From: a bacterium D16-56 | GTDB lineage: Bacteria; Bacillota; Clostridia; Lachnospirales; Lachnospiraceae | DNA length: 64,000 nucleotides | Direction of reading: 5' to 3' | Assembly: GCA_003611875.1 (NCBI GenBank) | Contig: RAYY01000019.1 | Coordinates: 28,011 to 92,010, forward strand | Shown here: piece after piece, positions 1 to 8,271 of the stretch | Layout of the letters: each line of letters opens with the position of its first letter | How positions within the stretch are numbered: position 1 is the stretch's first letter | Translations under genes and position numbers: made by a program | Notes under the pieces: generated by a model | The model's database searches: none | Seen by the model: only the letters and a program-made list of their open reading frames with translations | Told to the model about the DNA's origin: nothing

Positions 1-549
1 GCAGAAAACGGCAGAAAGACCGAATACTCACTGATTGGCGTCTATAAACAGACAAACCGGGGAAAGCTGCTCATCAATATGGATTCCCAAGCCCCCAACC
101 AGACTGCCTGGGAATGGCTGTGCCAAAAACACGCCCCTTTTACTGACATTGCAGAGATTCGTCGGGAGGTCTCCTATCACGCCTCCCGCTTTGATCTGTC
201 CTTTTACCAAAAGGGCATTCCTGCCTTTATGGAGGTAAAGGGCGTCACATTAGAAGAAAACGGCATTGCCCGTTTTCCTGACGCCCCCACAGAGCGGGGA
301 ATCAAGCACCTTCAGGAGCTGGAGGCGGCGGCAAAGGACGGATACCGCTGTTATCTTCTGCTGGTAATTGCCATGAAGGGCATCCGGCTCTTTGAACCTA
401 ACATGGCAACCCATCCTCAATTTGGAGAAGCCTTAGCCCACGCCGCTGCCCACGGTGTGACCATATTGGCGCGGGACTGTATTGTGACGACTGACAGCCT
501 GACATTGGACGCCCCGGTTCCAGTCAGGCTGCCGACCAAAAAATCATAA
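1..549 (+). CDS. sfsA: Sugar fermentation stimulation protein SfsA (5' truncated by window edge)
   Basis: The frame is open from base 1 and ends in TAA at 549, so about 182 C-terminal residues are present and the N-terminal OB-like part lies outside the window. The run GKLLINMDSQAPN and the later stretch with EVKGVTLEENGIARFPDAPTERG (shown in part) match the conserved SfsA core, in which acidic residues and the ExKxxT element resemble a nuclease fold. The family binds DNA; its biochemical role is not settled. The gene is convergent with polA, with only about 40 bases between the two stop codons and no strong terminator in between. Family assignment is confident; function beyond that is not. 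Confidence 0.9.
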   Translation, partial: AENGRKTEYSLIGVYKQTNRGKLLINMDSQAPNQTAWEWLCQKHAPFTDIAEIRREVSYHASRFDLSFYQKGIPAFMEVKGVTLEENGIARFPDAPTERGIKHLQELEAAAKDGYRCYLLLVIAMKGIRLFEPNMATHPQFGEALAHAAAHGVTILARDCIVTTDSLTLDAPVPVRLPTKKS

Positions 550-588
550 TTCATGCGGCACACATACCCAAAACCATTCTTCCCCCTG

Positions 589-3240
589 TCACTTTGCGTC
601 AAACCAGCTTCCTCCCCGGGCTGCCTCCACCTCCAAGGCAACCCGCAAAGCAGCGGCGTGCTTCATTTTCTCCTCCAATATCCTGACCACATCCTCCGTC
701 TCGCTCTCCAAGGCTTCCACCAGCAGCTCATCATGGACCTGGAGAACGATGCGGGATTTCATCCTCCTGGCCCGCAGCTCCTGATCCACCCGGATCATGG
801 CAAGCTTCATAATATCAGCCGCTGATCCCTGAATCGGTGAGTTCATGGCAACCCGCTCCCCAAAGGAACGCTGCATGAAATTGCCTGACTTTAACTCCGG
901 AATCGGTCTTCTTCTGCCGAACATGGTGGTGACAAAGCCCTTTTCCTTTCCATCTGCCACTTGCTTATCCAAAAACTCCTTGACCCCCGGATAAGTCTCA
1001 AAATATTTATTAATGTACTCCACTGCCTCCTGGCGGGAAATACTCAGATCCTCACTCAGTCCAAATGCGCTGATTCCATATACAATGCCAAAATTTACCG
1101 CCTTGGCATTGCGCCTCTGGAGAGGCGTCACCTCCAAAAGAGGCGTGTGGAAAACCTCAGAGGCTGTAATGGCATGAATATCCTGCGCTTCCCCATAAGC
1201 GCCGATCAGCCGCTCATCCCCTGACATATGGGCCAGGATCCGCAGCTCGATCTGGGAATAATCCGCATCCACAAACACATATCCATCCTCCGGCACAAAC
1301 ACCTTGCGGATAGCCCTTCCAAGCTCCATTCTTACCGGAATATTCTGCAGGTTCGGCTCTGTGCTGCTGATTCTTCCTGTGGCGGTAATCGTCTGGTTAA
1401 ACTTCCCGTGGATTCTTTCATCCTCCCCAATATACACGGCCAGCCCTTCCGCATAGGTGGAATACAGCTTGGCATACTGCCGATAATCCAAAATCATCCG
1501 CACCAGAGGATAATCCGGCGCCAGCTTTTCCAGCACATCCGCCGCCGTAGAATATCCTGTCTTGGTCTTCTTTCCATGGGGAAGCTTCATATGGTCAAAC
1601 AAAACCTCCCCCAGCTGCTTGGGAGAATTAATATTAAACTGCTCTCCGGCCAAGTCATAGATTTCCTGCTCCAGCTTATCCAGCCTTACCTTCAGATTCT
1701 CCCCATACACCTTAAGCTGCTCCCTGTCCACCCGTATTCCTGCCTCCTCCATATGGTGCAGACTGTAGATCAGAGGCATTTCCATGGTATAAAAAAGATC
1801 CAGCATTCCCTGCTGCCGCAGCATTTCCTCCAGTACAGGCATAGCCTTCCAGGCAATATACCCCATATAGCAGGCACAGGTAACAGCTGGTTCCTCCCCC
1901 CGTCCCAAGGCTTTCCCAAGAGACTCCTTTCCCAGCAGATCGGTTTTGGACGGCACTGCCATGTCCAGATAATCCCTGGCCAGGTCATCATACCCATACG
2001 TATCCTTCAAAGGATTCAGAAGATACCCTGCCACCCCCATATCCGCCGCCGGGCTTCCATAATCCAGCTTCAGATGCTTTAACTGGGATTTTAAATCCAG
2101 CACTGCCGCAAAATGTCCCTGGCCTTTCTTTGAAAGAATCCTTTCCAGCCTGTCACAGAGATACGCCCCTGTTACAAACCCATTTACCGGAACCGCATAG
2201 CATTCCTCCTCACCAAGACAGATTCCCATCCCGCTGATTCCATCCCCATCCAGGATCAGCTGAAATCCCATCCGCTCTGCAGCTTCCGCCTTCTCAAAGA
2301 TCTGCTCCACCCCGGCAAATTCCTCTACCAGCCAGAAATGCTCCTCTGCCGAAGCCCCTTCACATCCCATCTGCTGCCCGTCAAACCGTGACAAAATCGA
2401 TTTAAATCCAAGGCGCTTCATATACTGATAGGCTTCCTTTGTATACAGATTTTCAATCCTGGCATCCTCATAGGAAAATTCCACCGGACAATCCAGGCAG
2501 ATCCTGGCCAAATTCTTGCTCATCACTGCCATATCATAATGCTCTGCCAAAGCCTTCTTTGCCCGTGGAGGCTTGATATCATCCAAATGGGCATAGGCAT
2601 TCTCAATGCTCCCATATGCCACAATCAGGCTGGTAGCCGTCTTCTCCCCTATGGAAGGCACCCCCGGAATATTGTCCGAGGCATCCCCCATCAGAGCCTT
2701 CACATCGATAAATTCCTCCGGCGTCACCTGGTACTCCCGCTTTACATCCTCCGGATAATAATCCTTTACCTCTGTGCCATTGCGGTTGGTCTTGGGTATC
2801 CGAATCTTAATATGGGTATCCGAAAGCTGCAGAAGATCCCGATCGCCGGAAACCACCGAAACCTCTACATGCTCCCCGGCCATTCTCTTTGCCAAAGTGC
2901 CTAAAATATCATCTGCCTCATATCCTGCTAAAGTCACCACCGGCACCCCCATGGCGGCAAGCACCTCCTTCATAAGCGGTACCTGCTCCCTCAGCTCCTC
3001 CGGCATAGGCTTCCTGGTTCCCTTATACGCCTCATACATTTTATGACGGAAGGTAGGCTCATGCAGGTCAAACGCCACTGCCAGATGATCTGCCTTCTCC
3101 TCCTCCAGAATCTTAAACATAATATTCAAAAACCCATACACTGCATTGGTATGAAGCCCCTCATAGTTTGTCAGCTCCGGCACTCCATAAAATGCCCGGT
3201 TCAAAATACTGTGTCCGTCAATCAATACCAGCTTTTCCAT
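589..3240 (-). CDS. polA: DNA polymerase I (degenerate proofreading domain)
   Basis: The 883-residue protein is a full-length family A polymerase. The N-terminal 5'-3' exonuclease/FEN domain covers about residues 1-290 (LVLIDGHSILNRAFYG, then EADDILGTLA and DASDNIPGVPSIGEKTA). The 3'-5' exonuclease region (about 300-480) lacks the DEDD metal ligands: where FDTETD is expected the sequence reads LDGDGISGMG. The polymerase domain has YSQIELRILAH (motif A), the O helix RRNAKAVNFGIVYG and the VHDEL motif near the C-terminus. The ATG at 3240 is chosen over an in-frame ATG 24 bases upstream because AAGGAG sits 7 bases before it and MEKLVLIDG is the usual N-terminus. The enzyme fills gaps in repair and Okazaki processing and is expected to lack proofreading, as in Bacillus and Thermus. 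Confidence 0.96.
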   Translation of the reverse strand: MEKLVLIDGHSILNRAFYGVPELTNYEGLHTNAVYGFLNIMFKILEEEKADHLAVAFDLHEPTFRHKMYEAYKGTRKPMPEELREQVPLMKEVLAAMGVPVVTLAGYEADDILGTLAKRMAGEHVEVSVVSGDRDLLQLSDTHIKIRIPKTNRNGTEVKDYYPEDVKREYQVTPEEFIDVKALMGDASDNIPGVPSIGEKTATSLIVAYGSIENAYAHLDDIKPPRAKKALAEHYDMAVMSKNLARICLDCPVEFSYEDARIENLYTKEAYQYMKRLGFKSILSRFDGQQMGCEGASAEEHFWLVEEFAGVEQIFEKAEAAERMGFQLILDGDGISGMGICLGEEECYAVPVNGFVTGAYLCDRLERILSKKGQGHFAAVLDLKSQLKHLKLDYGSPAADMGVAGYLLNPLKDTYGYDDLARDYLDMAVPSKTDLLGKESLGKALGRGEEPAVTCACYMGYIAWKAMPVLEEMLRQQGMLDLFYTMEMPLIYSLHHMEEAGIRVDREQLKVYGENLKVRLDKLEQEIYDLAGEQFNINSPKQLGEVLFDHMKLPHGKKTKTGYSTAADVLEKLAPDYPLVRMILDYRQYAKLYSTYAEGLAVYIGEDERIHGKFNQTITATGRISSTEPNLQNIPVRMELGRAIRKVFVPEDGYVFVDADYSQIELRILAHMSGDERLIGAYGEAQDIHAITASEVFHTPLLEVTPLQRRNAKAVNFGIVYGISAFGLSEDLSISRQEAVEYINKYFETYPGVKEFLDKQVADGKEKGFVTTMFGRRRPIPELKSGNFMQRSFGERVAMNSPIQGSAADIMKLAMIRVDQELRARRMKSRIVLQVHDELLVEALESETEDVVRILEEKMKHAAALRVALEVEAARGGSWFDAK

Positions 3241-3343
3241 TCTGCTCTCCTTATTCTTGTCCACTTAAAATCCTCAAGGCCATGGAACCCCTTATTCTGC
3301 ATTTATCCTGCATCTGCTGTCCGTTTCCATTATTCTCAAAATT

Positions 3344-3697
3344 TCACCCTAAAATTCCCGCCTGATGCCACATCCGAAGCTGAAGGATCAGCACCATCAA
3401 AACACCCGTTGCACAAAGGGTCTCCACTGCATAACAGATCACCCGCCGCAGCCTGCCTGCCCGCACCTTCAGCCAGGCCAGCTCCATGCTCTCCTCCAGA
3501 GCCCCGGTAATATCATAAACCCCGGTTCCGGACTCAAGCTGACGAAGTCCCACAGAAACCGTATAATAAATCTCCAGCTCCTCTTTGCAGGAATCACAGC
3601 TCCAGATATGCTCCAGAAATTCATCCAGCTCATCCTCTCCCAATTCCTCATCAATATAAGGCATTACCATTTTTTCCGCTTCCCTGCAAGTCAGCAT
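3344..3697 (-). CDS. Small zf-HC2-type zinc-finger membrane protein (anti-sigma-like)
   Basis: This protein of about 117 residues begins MLTCREAEKMV and carries the HxxxCxxC zinc-binding signature (H30, C34, C37) typical of the zf-HC2 anti-sigma/putative zinc-finger family. One transmembrane segment lies near residues 85-107. The ATG at 3697 is preceded by a GAGGTGG-like ribosome binding site; a longer frame upstream lacks one. No ECF sigma gene is adjacent, so the partner is unknown. The gene reads toward polA with a gap of about 100 bases and may be cotranscribed. A role as an anti-sigma factor is only an inference from the fold. Confidence 0.72.
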   Translation of the reverse strand: MLTCREAEKMVMPYIDEELGEDELDEFLEHIWSCDSCKEELEIYYTVSVGLRQLESGTGVYDITGALEESMELAWLKVRAGRLRRVICYAVETLCATGVLMVLILQLRMWHQAGILG

Positions 3698-3799
3698 CGC
3701 TCCACCTCTCAATCGACACTTTAAATCTCTCAATAAACACGCTTTCGTTATAGAACAAATTCCGTTGTTTTTCACAACCGCCTTCTCACTCTTCCTTAC

Positions 3800-3828
3800 A
3801 TAATGCCACGTTTTCCCTCACATTTCAA
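3800..3828 (-). promoter_or_regulatory. Candidate promoter for the zinc-finger gene
   Basis: On the minus strand TTGAAA (3828-3823) and CATTAT (3805-3800) are separated by 17 bases, about 100 bases upstream of the zinc-finger gene start. The -35 matches five of six consensus positions; the -10 is weaker. Confidence 0.45.
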
Positions 3829-3856
3829 GTTTTTTATAAAAAAGAACATTTCCCGT

Positions 3857-3885
3857 TTGACGCACCCTTGATCTTCTGCTACAAT
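3857..3885 (+). promoter_or_regulatory. dapL promoter
   Basis: TTGACG (3857-3862) and TACAAT (3880-3885) are separated by exactly 17 bases, giving a near-consensus sigma-A promoter that would place transcription about 55 bases before the dapL ATG. Confidence 0.72.
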
Positions 3886-3948
3886 CACCTCTTAGAATAC
3901 AATCACAAAAACAAGCATCCGGCTTTTTACGATGCAGAAAGGAACCCC

Positions 3949-5145
3949 ATGCCAAAATTAAACGAAAACTACCAAAATCTGAAGCAAAGCTACCTGTTCT
4001 CTGAAATCGCCCACCGGGTCGCCGCCTACACGGCCTCCCATCCCGACAAAAGGATCATCCGGTTAGGCATCGGAGATGTTACCCTTCCTTTAACCTCCCA
4101 TGCCATCCAAGGCCTTCACGCAGGCGTTGACGCCATGGCAGAGGCCGCCACCTTCAAAGGCTACGGGCCCGAACAGGGCTATGGCTTCCTCCGCGATGCC
4201 ATCAGCGCCTATTATGCCAATAACAAGGTTGCCGTGGATCCGGACGACATCTTCATTTCCGACGGCGCCAAAAGCGATACCGGCAACATCTCCGAGCTGT
4301 TTTCTGCTGACAACACCATCCTGATCCCAGACCCGGTCTATCCGGTATATGTGGACTCCAATCTGATGAGCGGCAAAAAGATTACCTATCTGTCGGGAAA
4401 CGCCGACAACCAGTTCTTACCCATGCCAGACAGCGCCGTCCATGCCGACATCATTTACCTCTGCTCCCCCAACAACCCTACGGGCTCTGTGTACAGCAAG
4501 GCCCAGTTAACAGAATGGGTCCGCTATGCCTTAGAAAACCAGGCCGTAATCCTGTTCGACTCTGCCTACGAGGCATTTATCACAGATCCAGAGCTTCCCA
4601 GAAGCATCTATACCATTGAAGGCTCCAAAAAATGCGCCATAGAATTTTGCTCCCTTTCTAAGACTGCAGGCTTTACAGGCACCCGCTGCGGCTACACCGT
4701 GGTTCCAAAGGAGCTGACCTTCCCGGCTTTTGACGGCAGGGAAATGTCCCTTCATGCCATGTGGAACCGCCGCCAATCCACCAAATTCAACGGAACCTCC
4801 TACATCATCCAAAAAGGCGCCCAGGCTGTATTTTCCCCGGAGGGCATGGCACAATGCCAGGAAAACATCCGCTATTACCAGCACAACGCCCGGCTGATCG
4901 CAGACGCCCTGCGCAAAAAGAACATCCGGTTCTTCGGCGGCATCCACTCCCCCTATATCTGGTTTGAATGTCCAAACAATATGGAATCCTGGGAATTTTT
5001 CGATTATTTGCTGAATCATGCCCAGATCGTAGGCACCCCCGGAGCCGGTTTCGGAGAAAACGGAACCCGTTACTTCCGTCTGACCGCCTTCGGCACCCAC
5101 GAAAATACCGAAGAAGCCATGGAACGGTTTGAAAAATTGTTTTGA
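3949..5145 (+). CDS. dapL: LL-diaminopimelate aminotransferase
   Basis: This 398-residue fold-type I PLP aminotransferase converts tetrahydrodipicolinate to LL-diaminopimelate in one step. That bypasses the succinylase and acetylase branches of lysine and peptidoglycan precursor synthesis. The N-terminal YLFSEIAHRVAAY and RLGIGDVTLPL are typical of DapL, and the PLP lysine lies in SLSKTAGFTGTR (K238). The ATG at 3949 has AAAGGA a few bases upstream; an in-frame ATG at 3868 lies over the promoter and would add 27 non-conserved residues. The lysA gene of the same pathway is elsewhere in this window (44513-45784). The gene is preceded by a clear promoter and appears monocistronic or followed by the unknown gene at 5.3 kb. 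Confidence 0.95.
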   Translation: MPKLNENYQNLKQSYLFSEIAHRVAAYTASHPDKRIIRLGIGDVTLPLTSHAIQGLHAGVDAMAEAATFKGYGPEQGYGFLRDAISAYYANNKVAVDPDDIFISDGAKSDTGNISELFSADNTILIPDPVYPVYVDSNLMSGKKITYLSGNADNQFLPMPDSAVHADIIYLCSPNNPTGSVYSKAQLTEWVRYALENQAVILFDSAYEAFITDPELPRSIYTIEGSKKCAIEFCSLSKTAGFTGTRCGYTVVPKELTFPAFDGREMSLHAMWNRRQSTKFNGTSYIIQKGAQAVFSPEGMAQCQENIRYYQHNARLIADALRKKNIRFFGGIHSPYIWFECPNNMESWEFFDYLLNHAQIVGTPGAGFGENGTRYFRLTAFGTHENTEEAMERFEKLF

Positions 5146-5272
5146 TATCCCAAAACAGCATACGGCAATCAAAATTCAGCCAGTCAAATAGGGGAGAATC
5201 ATTTTAGGCAATAAAATCGAATTTTGCAGTGTCACACGAGGAGAAAGCAATCTGTACAAATATTTAGATGAT

Positions 5273-5902
5273 TTGGAGCCGATTTCTTTGCAGGATTTGG
5301 ACATCCGAGCTTTTATTCCGCTTCAAGAGGACAAAGGCGGCCCCTTGGTCAAGATCCGGTTTTCTTTGGACACCCCTTATTTGAAGCGAAACTTCAATCT
5401 GGATCTGATCATCTGGAATCTAAACGAGGATAATCTGGAACGGACTGAGCGGGTGGTTCGCTATGTGCTGAAAAACTTCAACAAGCTGTTTGAAACGGGG
5501 TGGACAGCCCTTTATTACCATCTGTGCAAGGTGGATGACCAAGTGGCGGATCACACACTCCAGGAATTTTTTGTGGAACAGGTTGATTTTGACAGTCCCT
5601 ATTACGAGATTCAGATGGAGTTCAACTGTGAACATATGGAGGACGGTCAGGCCCGGTACTGCTTTGTGGTATCAACCACCTGCGACTGTTACAAATGGAT
5701 GATAGCCGAGGACAACATGCGAGTTTATATGAATGGGAACATAGCCTGCGGCTTTAATGATAACAACGATGACGGCCAGATGCAGGAGTCCTTGGAGGTC
5801 TGCGGAATGTTCTATGGAATGGGGAAGATGCTGGCCAAAGTCTATGAACAAATGGAGCGGGACGGGTTTCAGTTTGCGGAACCCTTTAAGGAATCACGCT
5901 AA
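5273..5902 (+). CDS. Unknown protein without an ATG start
   Basis: The shown start is a TTG giving 209 residues, but the same frame is open back to a TAG at 5189. It reads plausible protein (NKIEFCSVTRGE) between 5201 and 5272. Two strong ribosome-binding sequences lie in that stretch. GGGGAG (5191-5196) is followed by ATT and TTA codons, and GAGGAG (5238-5243) sits 8 bases before an in-frame CTG at 5252. No ATG is available in frame, so translation from a rare codon, or a recently damaged start, are both possible. The protein is acidic, soluble, cysteine-containing and has no motif I recognise; I assign no function. It follows dapL by about 130 bases. Confidence 0.6.
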   Translation: MEPISLQDLDIRAFIPLQEDKGGPLVKIRFSLDTPYLKRNFNLDLIIWNLNEDNLERTERVVRYVLKNFNKLFETGWTALYYHLCKVDDQVADHTLQEFFVEQVDFDSPYYEIQMEFNCEHMEDGQARYCFVVSTTCDCYKWMIAEDNMRVYMNGNIACGFNDNNDDGQMQESLEVCGMFYGMGKMLAKVYEQMERDGFQFAEPFKESR

Positions 5903-6014
5903 ATTCAAATCTGCCGGGCTGAACCATAGGAGAAAGTACCATGACAAGTCTCTGTTGTAACTAAACAGTCATGCTCTCGCATGAAGGATAAACAGTATAT
6001 AAAGCTATATTATC

Positions 6015-6182
6015 ACTAGTATAACCCGTTTTAAATAACCTTTCGTTTCGCCAGTCTACTTTCCCAATAGCACAGAGAGAAAATGCTCAACGTAGCACCA
6101 CTACGCCTCTGCTTTTCCCTCTGCACTCTCGGAAAAACATCCTTGCCGAAACAGAAAGGTATTTAAAATGGGTTATACTAGT
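6015..6182. repeat. 168-bp hairpin element (MITE-like)
   Basis: The outer arms 6015-6050 and 6147-6182 are 36-base inverted repeats differing by one substitution and two single-base indels; both end in ACTAGT followed inward by ATAACCC on the left. The inner part continues to pair imperfectly and closes on CGTAG-CACCA-CTACG at 6091-6105, so the whole element can fold into one long stem. There is no coding capacity. It is bounded by ACTAGT at both ends. Confidence 0.75.
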
Positions 6183-6315
6183 ACATCATTGCACTAATCT
6201 CGAAGTAAATAGTGCTTGATATCCGTGTCATCTGTGCCTCTGCTAAAAAATACTTCCCCGCAGCCATTTGAGCCTTATGAGACGCCGGAAATGTCCTTTT
6301 GATTGTATCCCCAAA

Positions 6316-6340
6316 GAGGCTGCCCTGATCTGGCAGCCTC
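6316..6340 (-). terminator. Candidate treC terminator
   Basis: Perfect 9-bp stem GAGGCTGCC/GGCAGCCTC with a 7-base loop, about 60 bases beyond the treC stop on the minus strand. It is followed by only three T residues, so it may be a weak terminator or an mRNA-stabilising hairpin. Confidence 0.55.
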
Positions 6341-6397
6341 AAACGCCGCATCCAACACTGCAGTTCATTCCTGCCACCTACCATATGGTACACTCTG

Positions 6398-8236
6398 TCA
6401 GGCAGTATCGGGCTGGATTCCCCCTCCAAGAACCATGAACTCATATGGCTCCATTATATACATTTCATCTTCCAGAACCCTTTCCCCCATTTTCTGCGCT
6501 TTGCCCATTTCCCCCACTTTTTCCAATAAGGTATGCTCATCCGGACACCCCGAAACACACTCTCTTTCAGGACAAAGTCCGACTTCGTCCGATAATAGAT
6601 CCCTTGCAGCACCAAGTACCCCCTTTCTGAAAGAGCCGGCATTCAGAAATACCCTTTGAGAATAATTTTCCAGCAGTACCTTATATCCGCTCCACTCTCC
6701 GGCTATTTTCACCCTCTGTTTTTTCCCATCCAGATTACAGAACACCACCACCTTCTGCTCCCCCAGCACTCTCTGGTATGCCAGCACCATATCCGTCCCT
6801 GTCTCCAAAAATGAGATTTCTCCTTTTGCAATTACCGGGTACTTTTTCCTCATAGCAATCAACCTCTTATAAAAAGCAAGAATAGAATCCTGATCCTTCT
6901 GCTGGGCTTCTGCCGTAATCTCGTTTCGAAATGCGGCAGACATTGGAAGCCACGGCTCTGCTTTCGAAAATCCTCCATACTTTTCCCCAGTCCACTGCAT
7001 GGGAGTTCTGCTGTTATCCCGGGATCTGGCCGATAAAATCGCAAGGGCTTCTTCTTTTGTCTTCCCCTTTTCCAATAAAATCTGATAATAATTAAGACTC
7101 TCTACATCCCGGTACTGCTCTATGGATGGATAATGGGCATTCAGCATTCCGATTTCTTCTCCCTGATAGATATACGGGGTTCCCCGCATAAAGTGGATCA
7201 TGCCTGCCAGCATTTTTGCTGACTCCTTCCAATAGGTCTTCTCGTCTCCCAGCCTGCTTACAATGCGCGGCTGGTCATGATTGCACCAAAACAGCGCATT
7301 CCAGCCTCCCCCTTTCTGCATCCCCATCTGCCATTCCATAAAAAGCTCTTTCAATTTTTTGCAGTCTGCATCCATAAGCGCCCATTTATCCCCACCCTTA
7401 TAATCCACTTTCAGGTGATGGAAATTAAAACACATAGAAAGCTCTTTTTGCTGTGGTGCAGAATATTGGATACAATGCTCCAGAGACGTGGAAGACATTT
7501 CCCCTACTGTTACGAAATCCTCAATTTCTGCATCTCTCACCAGTTCTTTCAAATACTCATGGACATGAGGGCCGTCACTATAAAATCTCCGCCCGTCTCC
7601 CTCAAAGTCATCCTCCATAACCTCTGGCTTGGAAATCAGGTTGATCACGTCAAACCGGAATCCCTTGATCCCTTTCCCTTTCCAAAAACGAAGGATATCT
7701 TTTAATTCTTCCCGAACCTGCAGGTTATCCCAATTCAAATCTGCCTGTGTCACATCAAATAACCGAAGATACCATTTTTTCAGCTCAGGCACATATTCCC
7801 ATGCAGAACCGCCGAATTTTGATTCCCAGTTTGTGGGCGCATGATCCGGTGTGCCTTCTTTAAAAATATAATACTTCTGGTATTTCACGTCTCCTGCCAA
7901 AGCTTTTTGAAACCATTCATGCTGTGTAGACGTATGATTAAATACCATATCCAGCATAATTCCCATGCCGCGTTGTTCACTCTGGCTGACTAAATGCTCC
8001 AAATCCTCCATAGTTCCAAACTGAGGATTGATTTTACGATAATCCGCCACATCATATCCATTATCCCTCTGAGGTGAGATAAAAAACGGGGTCAGCCACA
8101 AGTAATCTACTCCTAGCTCCTGCAGGTAATCTAATTTTTCGATTACTCCGGGGATGTCTCCAAATCCATCCCCGTTACTGTCCCGAAAAGATTTTGGGTA
8201 TATTTGATACACTACTTTATTACTGAAATCTGTCAT
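6398..8236 (-). CDS. treC: Trehalose-6-phosphate hydrolase (GH13), with C-terminal insertion
   Basis: This 612-residue GH13 enzyme hydrolyses trehalose-6-phosphate to glucose and glucose-6-phosphate after PTS uptake. Catalytic elements are visible: nucleophile D196 in GFRFDV, acid/base E246 in VGEMSS and the NHDQPR transition-state site (N319-R324). The N-terminus (VVYQIYPKSFRDSNGDGFGD) is characteristic. Typical family members are about 550 residues. Here about 55 extra residues, rich in Glu, Cys and Gly, lie in the C-terminal beta domain between VFLNAG and the usual end YIMEPYEFMVL, outside the catalytic barrel. The gene follows treP by 29 bases that contain a tandem-duplicated ribosome binding site. 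The treP and treR neighbours favour the trehalose assignment over oligo-1,6-glucosidase. Confidence 0.93.
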   Translation of the reverse strand: MTDFSNKVVYQIYPKSFRDSNGDGFGDIPGVIEKLDYLQELGVDYLWLTPFFISPQRDNGYDVADYRKINPQFGTMEDLEHLVSQSEQRGMGIMLDMVFNHTSTQHEWFQKALAGDVKYQKYYIFKEGTPDHAPTNWESKFGGSAWEYVPELKKWYLRLFDVTQADLNWDNLQVREELKDILRFWKGKGIKGFRFDVINLISKPEVMEDDFEGDGRRFYSDGPHVHEYLKELVRDAEIEDFVTVGEMSSTSLEHCIQYSAPQQKELSMCFNFHHLKVDYKGGDKWALMDADCKKLKELFMEWQMGMQKGGGWNALFWCNHDQPRIVSRLGDEKTYWKESAKMLAGMIHFMRGTPYIYQGEEIGMLNAHYPSIEQYRDVESLNYYQILLEKGKTKEEALAILSARSRDNSRTPMQWTGEKYGGFSKAEPWLPMSAAFRNEITAEAQQKDQDSILAFYKRLIAMRKKYPVIAKGEISFLETGTDMVLAYQRVLGEQKVVVFCNLDGKKQRVKIAGEWSGYKVLLENYSQRVFLNAGSFRKGVLGAARDLLSDEVGLCPERECVSGCPDEHTLLEKVGEMGKAQKMGERVLEDEMYIMEPYEFMVLGGGIQPDTA

Positions 8237-8237
8237 C

Positions 8238-8271
8238 TTGTGCCTCCCTTATCGTTGTGCCTCCCTTATCG
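8238..8271 (-). repeat. 17-bp tandem duplication carrying a ribosome binding site
   Basis: Two exact copies of a 17-base unit (8238-8254 and 8255-8271) lie head to tail. Read on the minus strand each contains AAGGGAGG; the upstream copy includes the treP TAA stop and the downstream copy supplies the treC ribosome binding site just before its ATG. Confidence 0.9.

Larger units (their letters stand above)
5903..6397. other. Intergenic region between unknown gene and treC
   Basis: This gap holds a 7-codon reading frame (5941-5964, MTSLCCN) with a good GGAGAA ribosome binding site, possibly a remnant of a lost gene. It also holds a 168-bp hairpin repeat (6015-6182) and a terminator-like hairpin for treC (6316-6340). 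An 88-codon minus-strand frame across 6178-6444 looks like chance coding. Confidence 0.6.

Noticed and set aside
1228..2082. 284-codon plus-strand frame
   Set aside because: Antisense shadow of polA, rich in Leu, His and Ile with no family resemblance.
4531..5172. 213-codon minus-strand frame
   Set aside because: Antisense shadow of dapL.
6178..6444. 88-codon minus-strand frame after treC
   Set aside because: Overlaps the treC end and a hairpin; no ribosome binding site.
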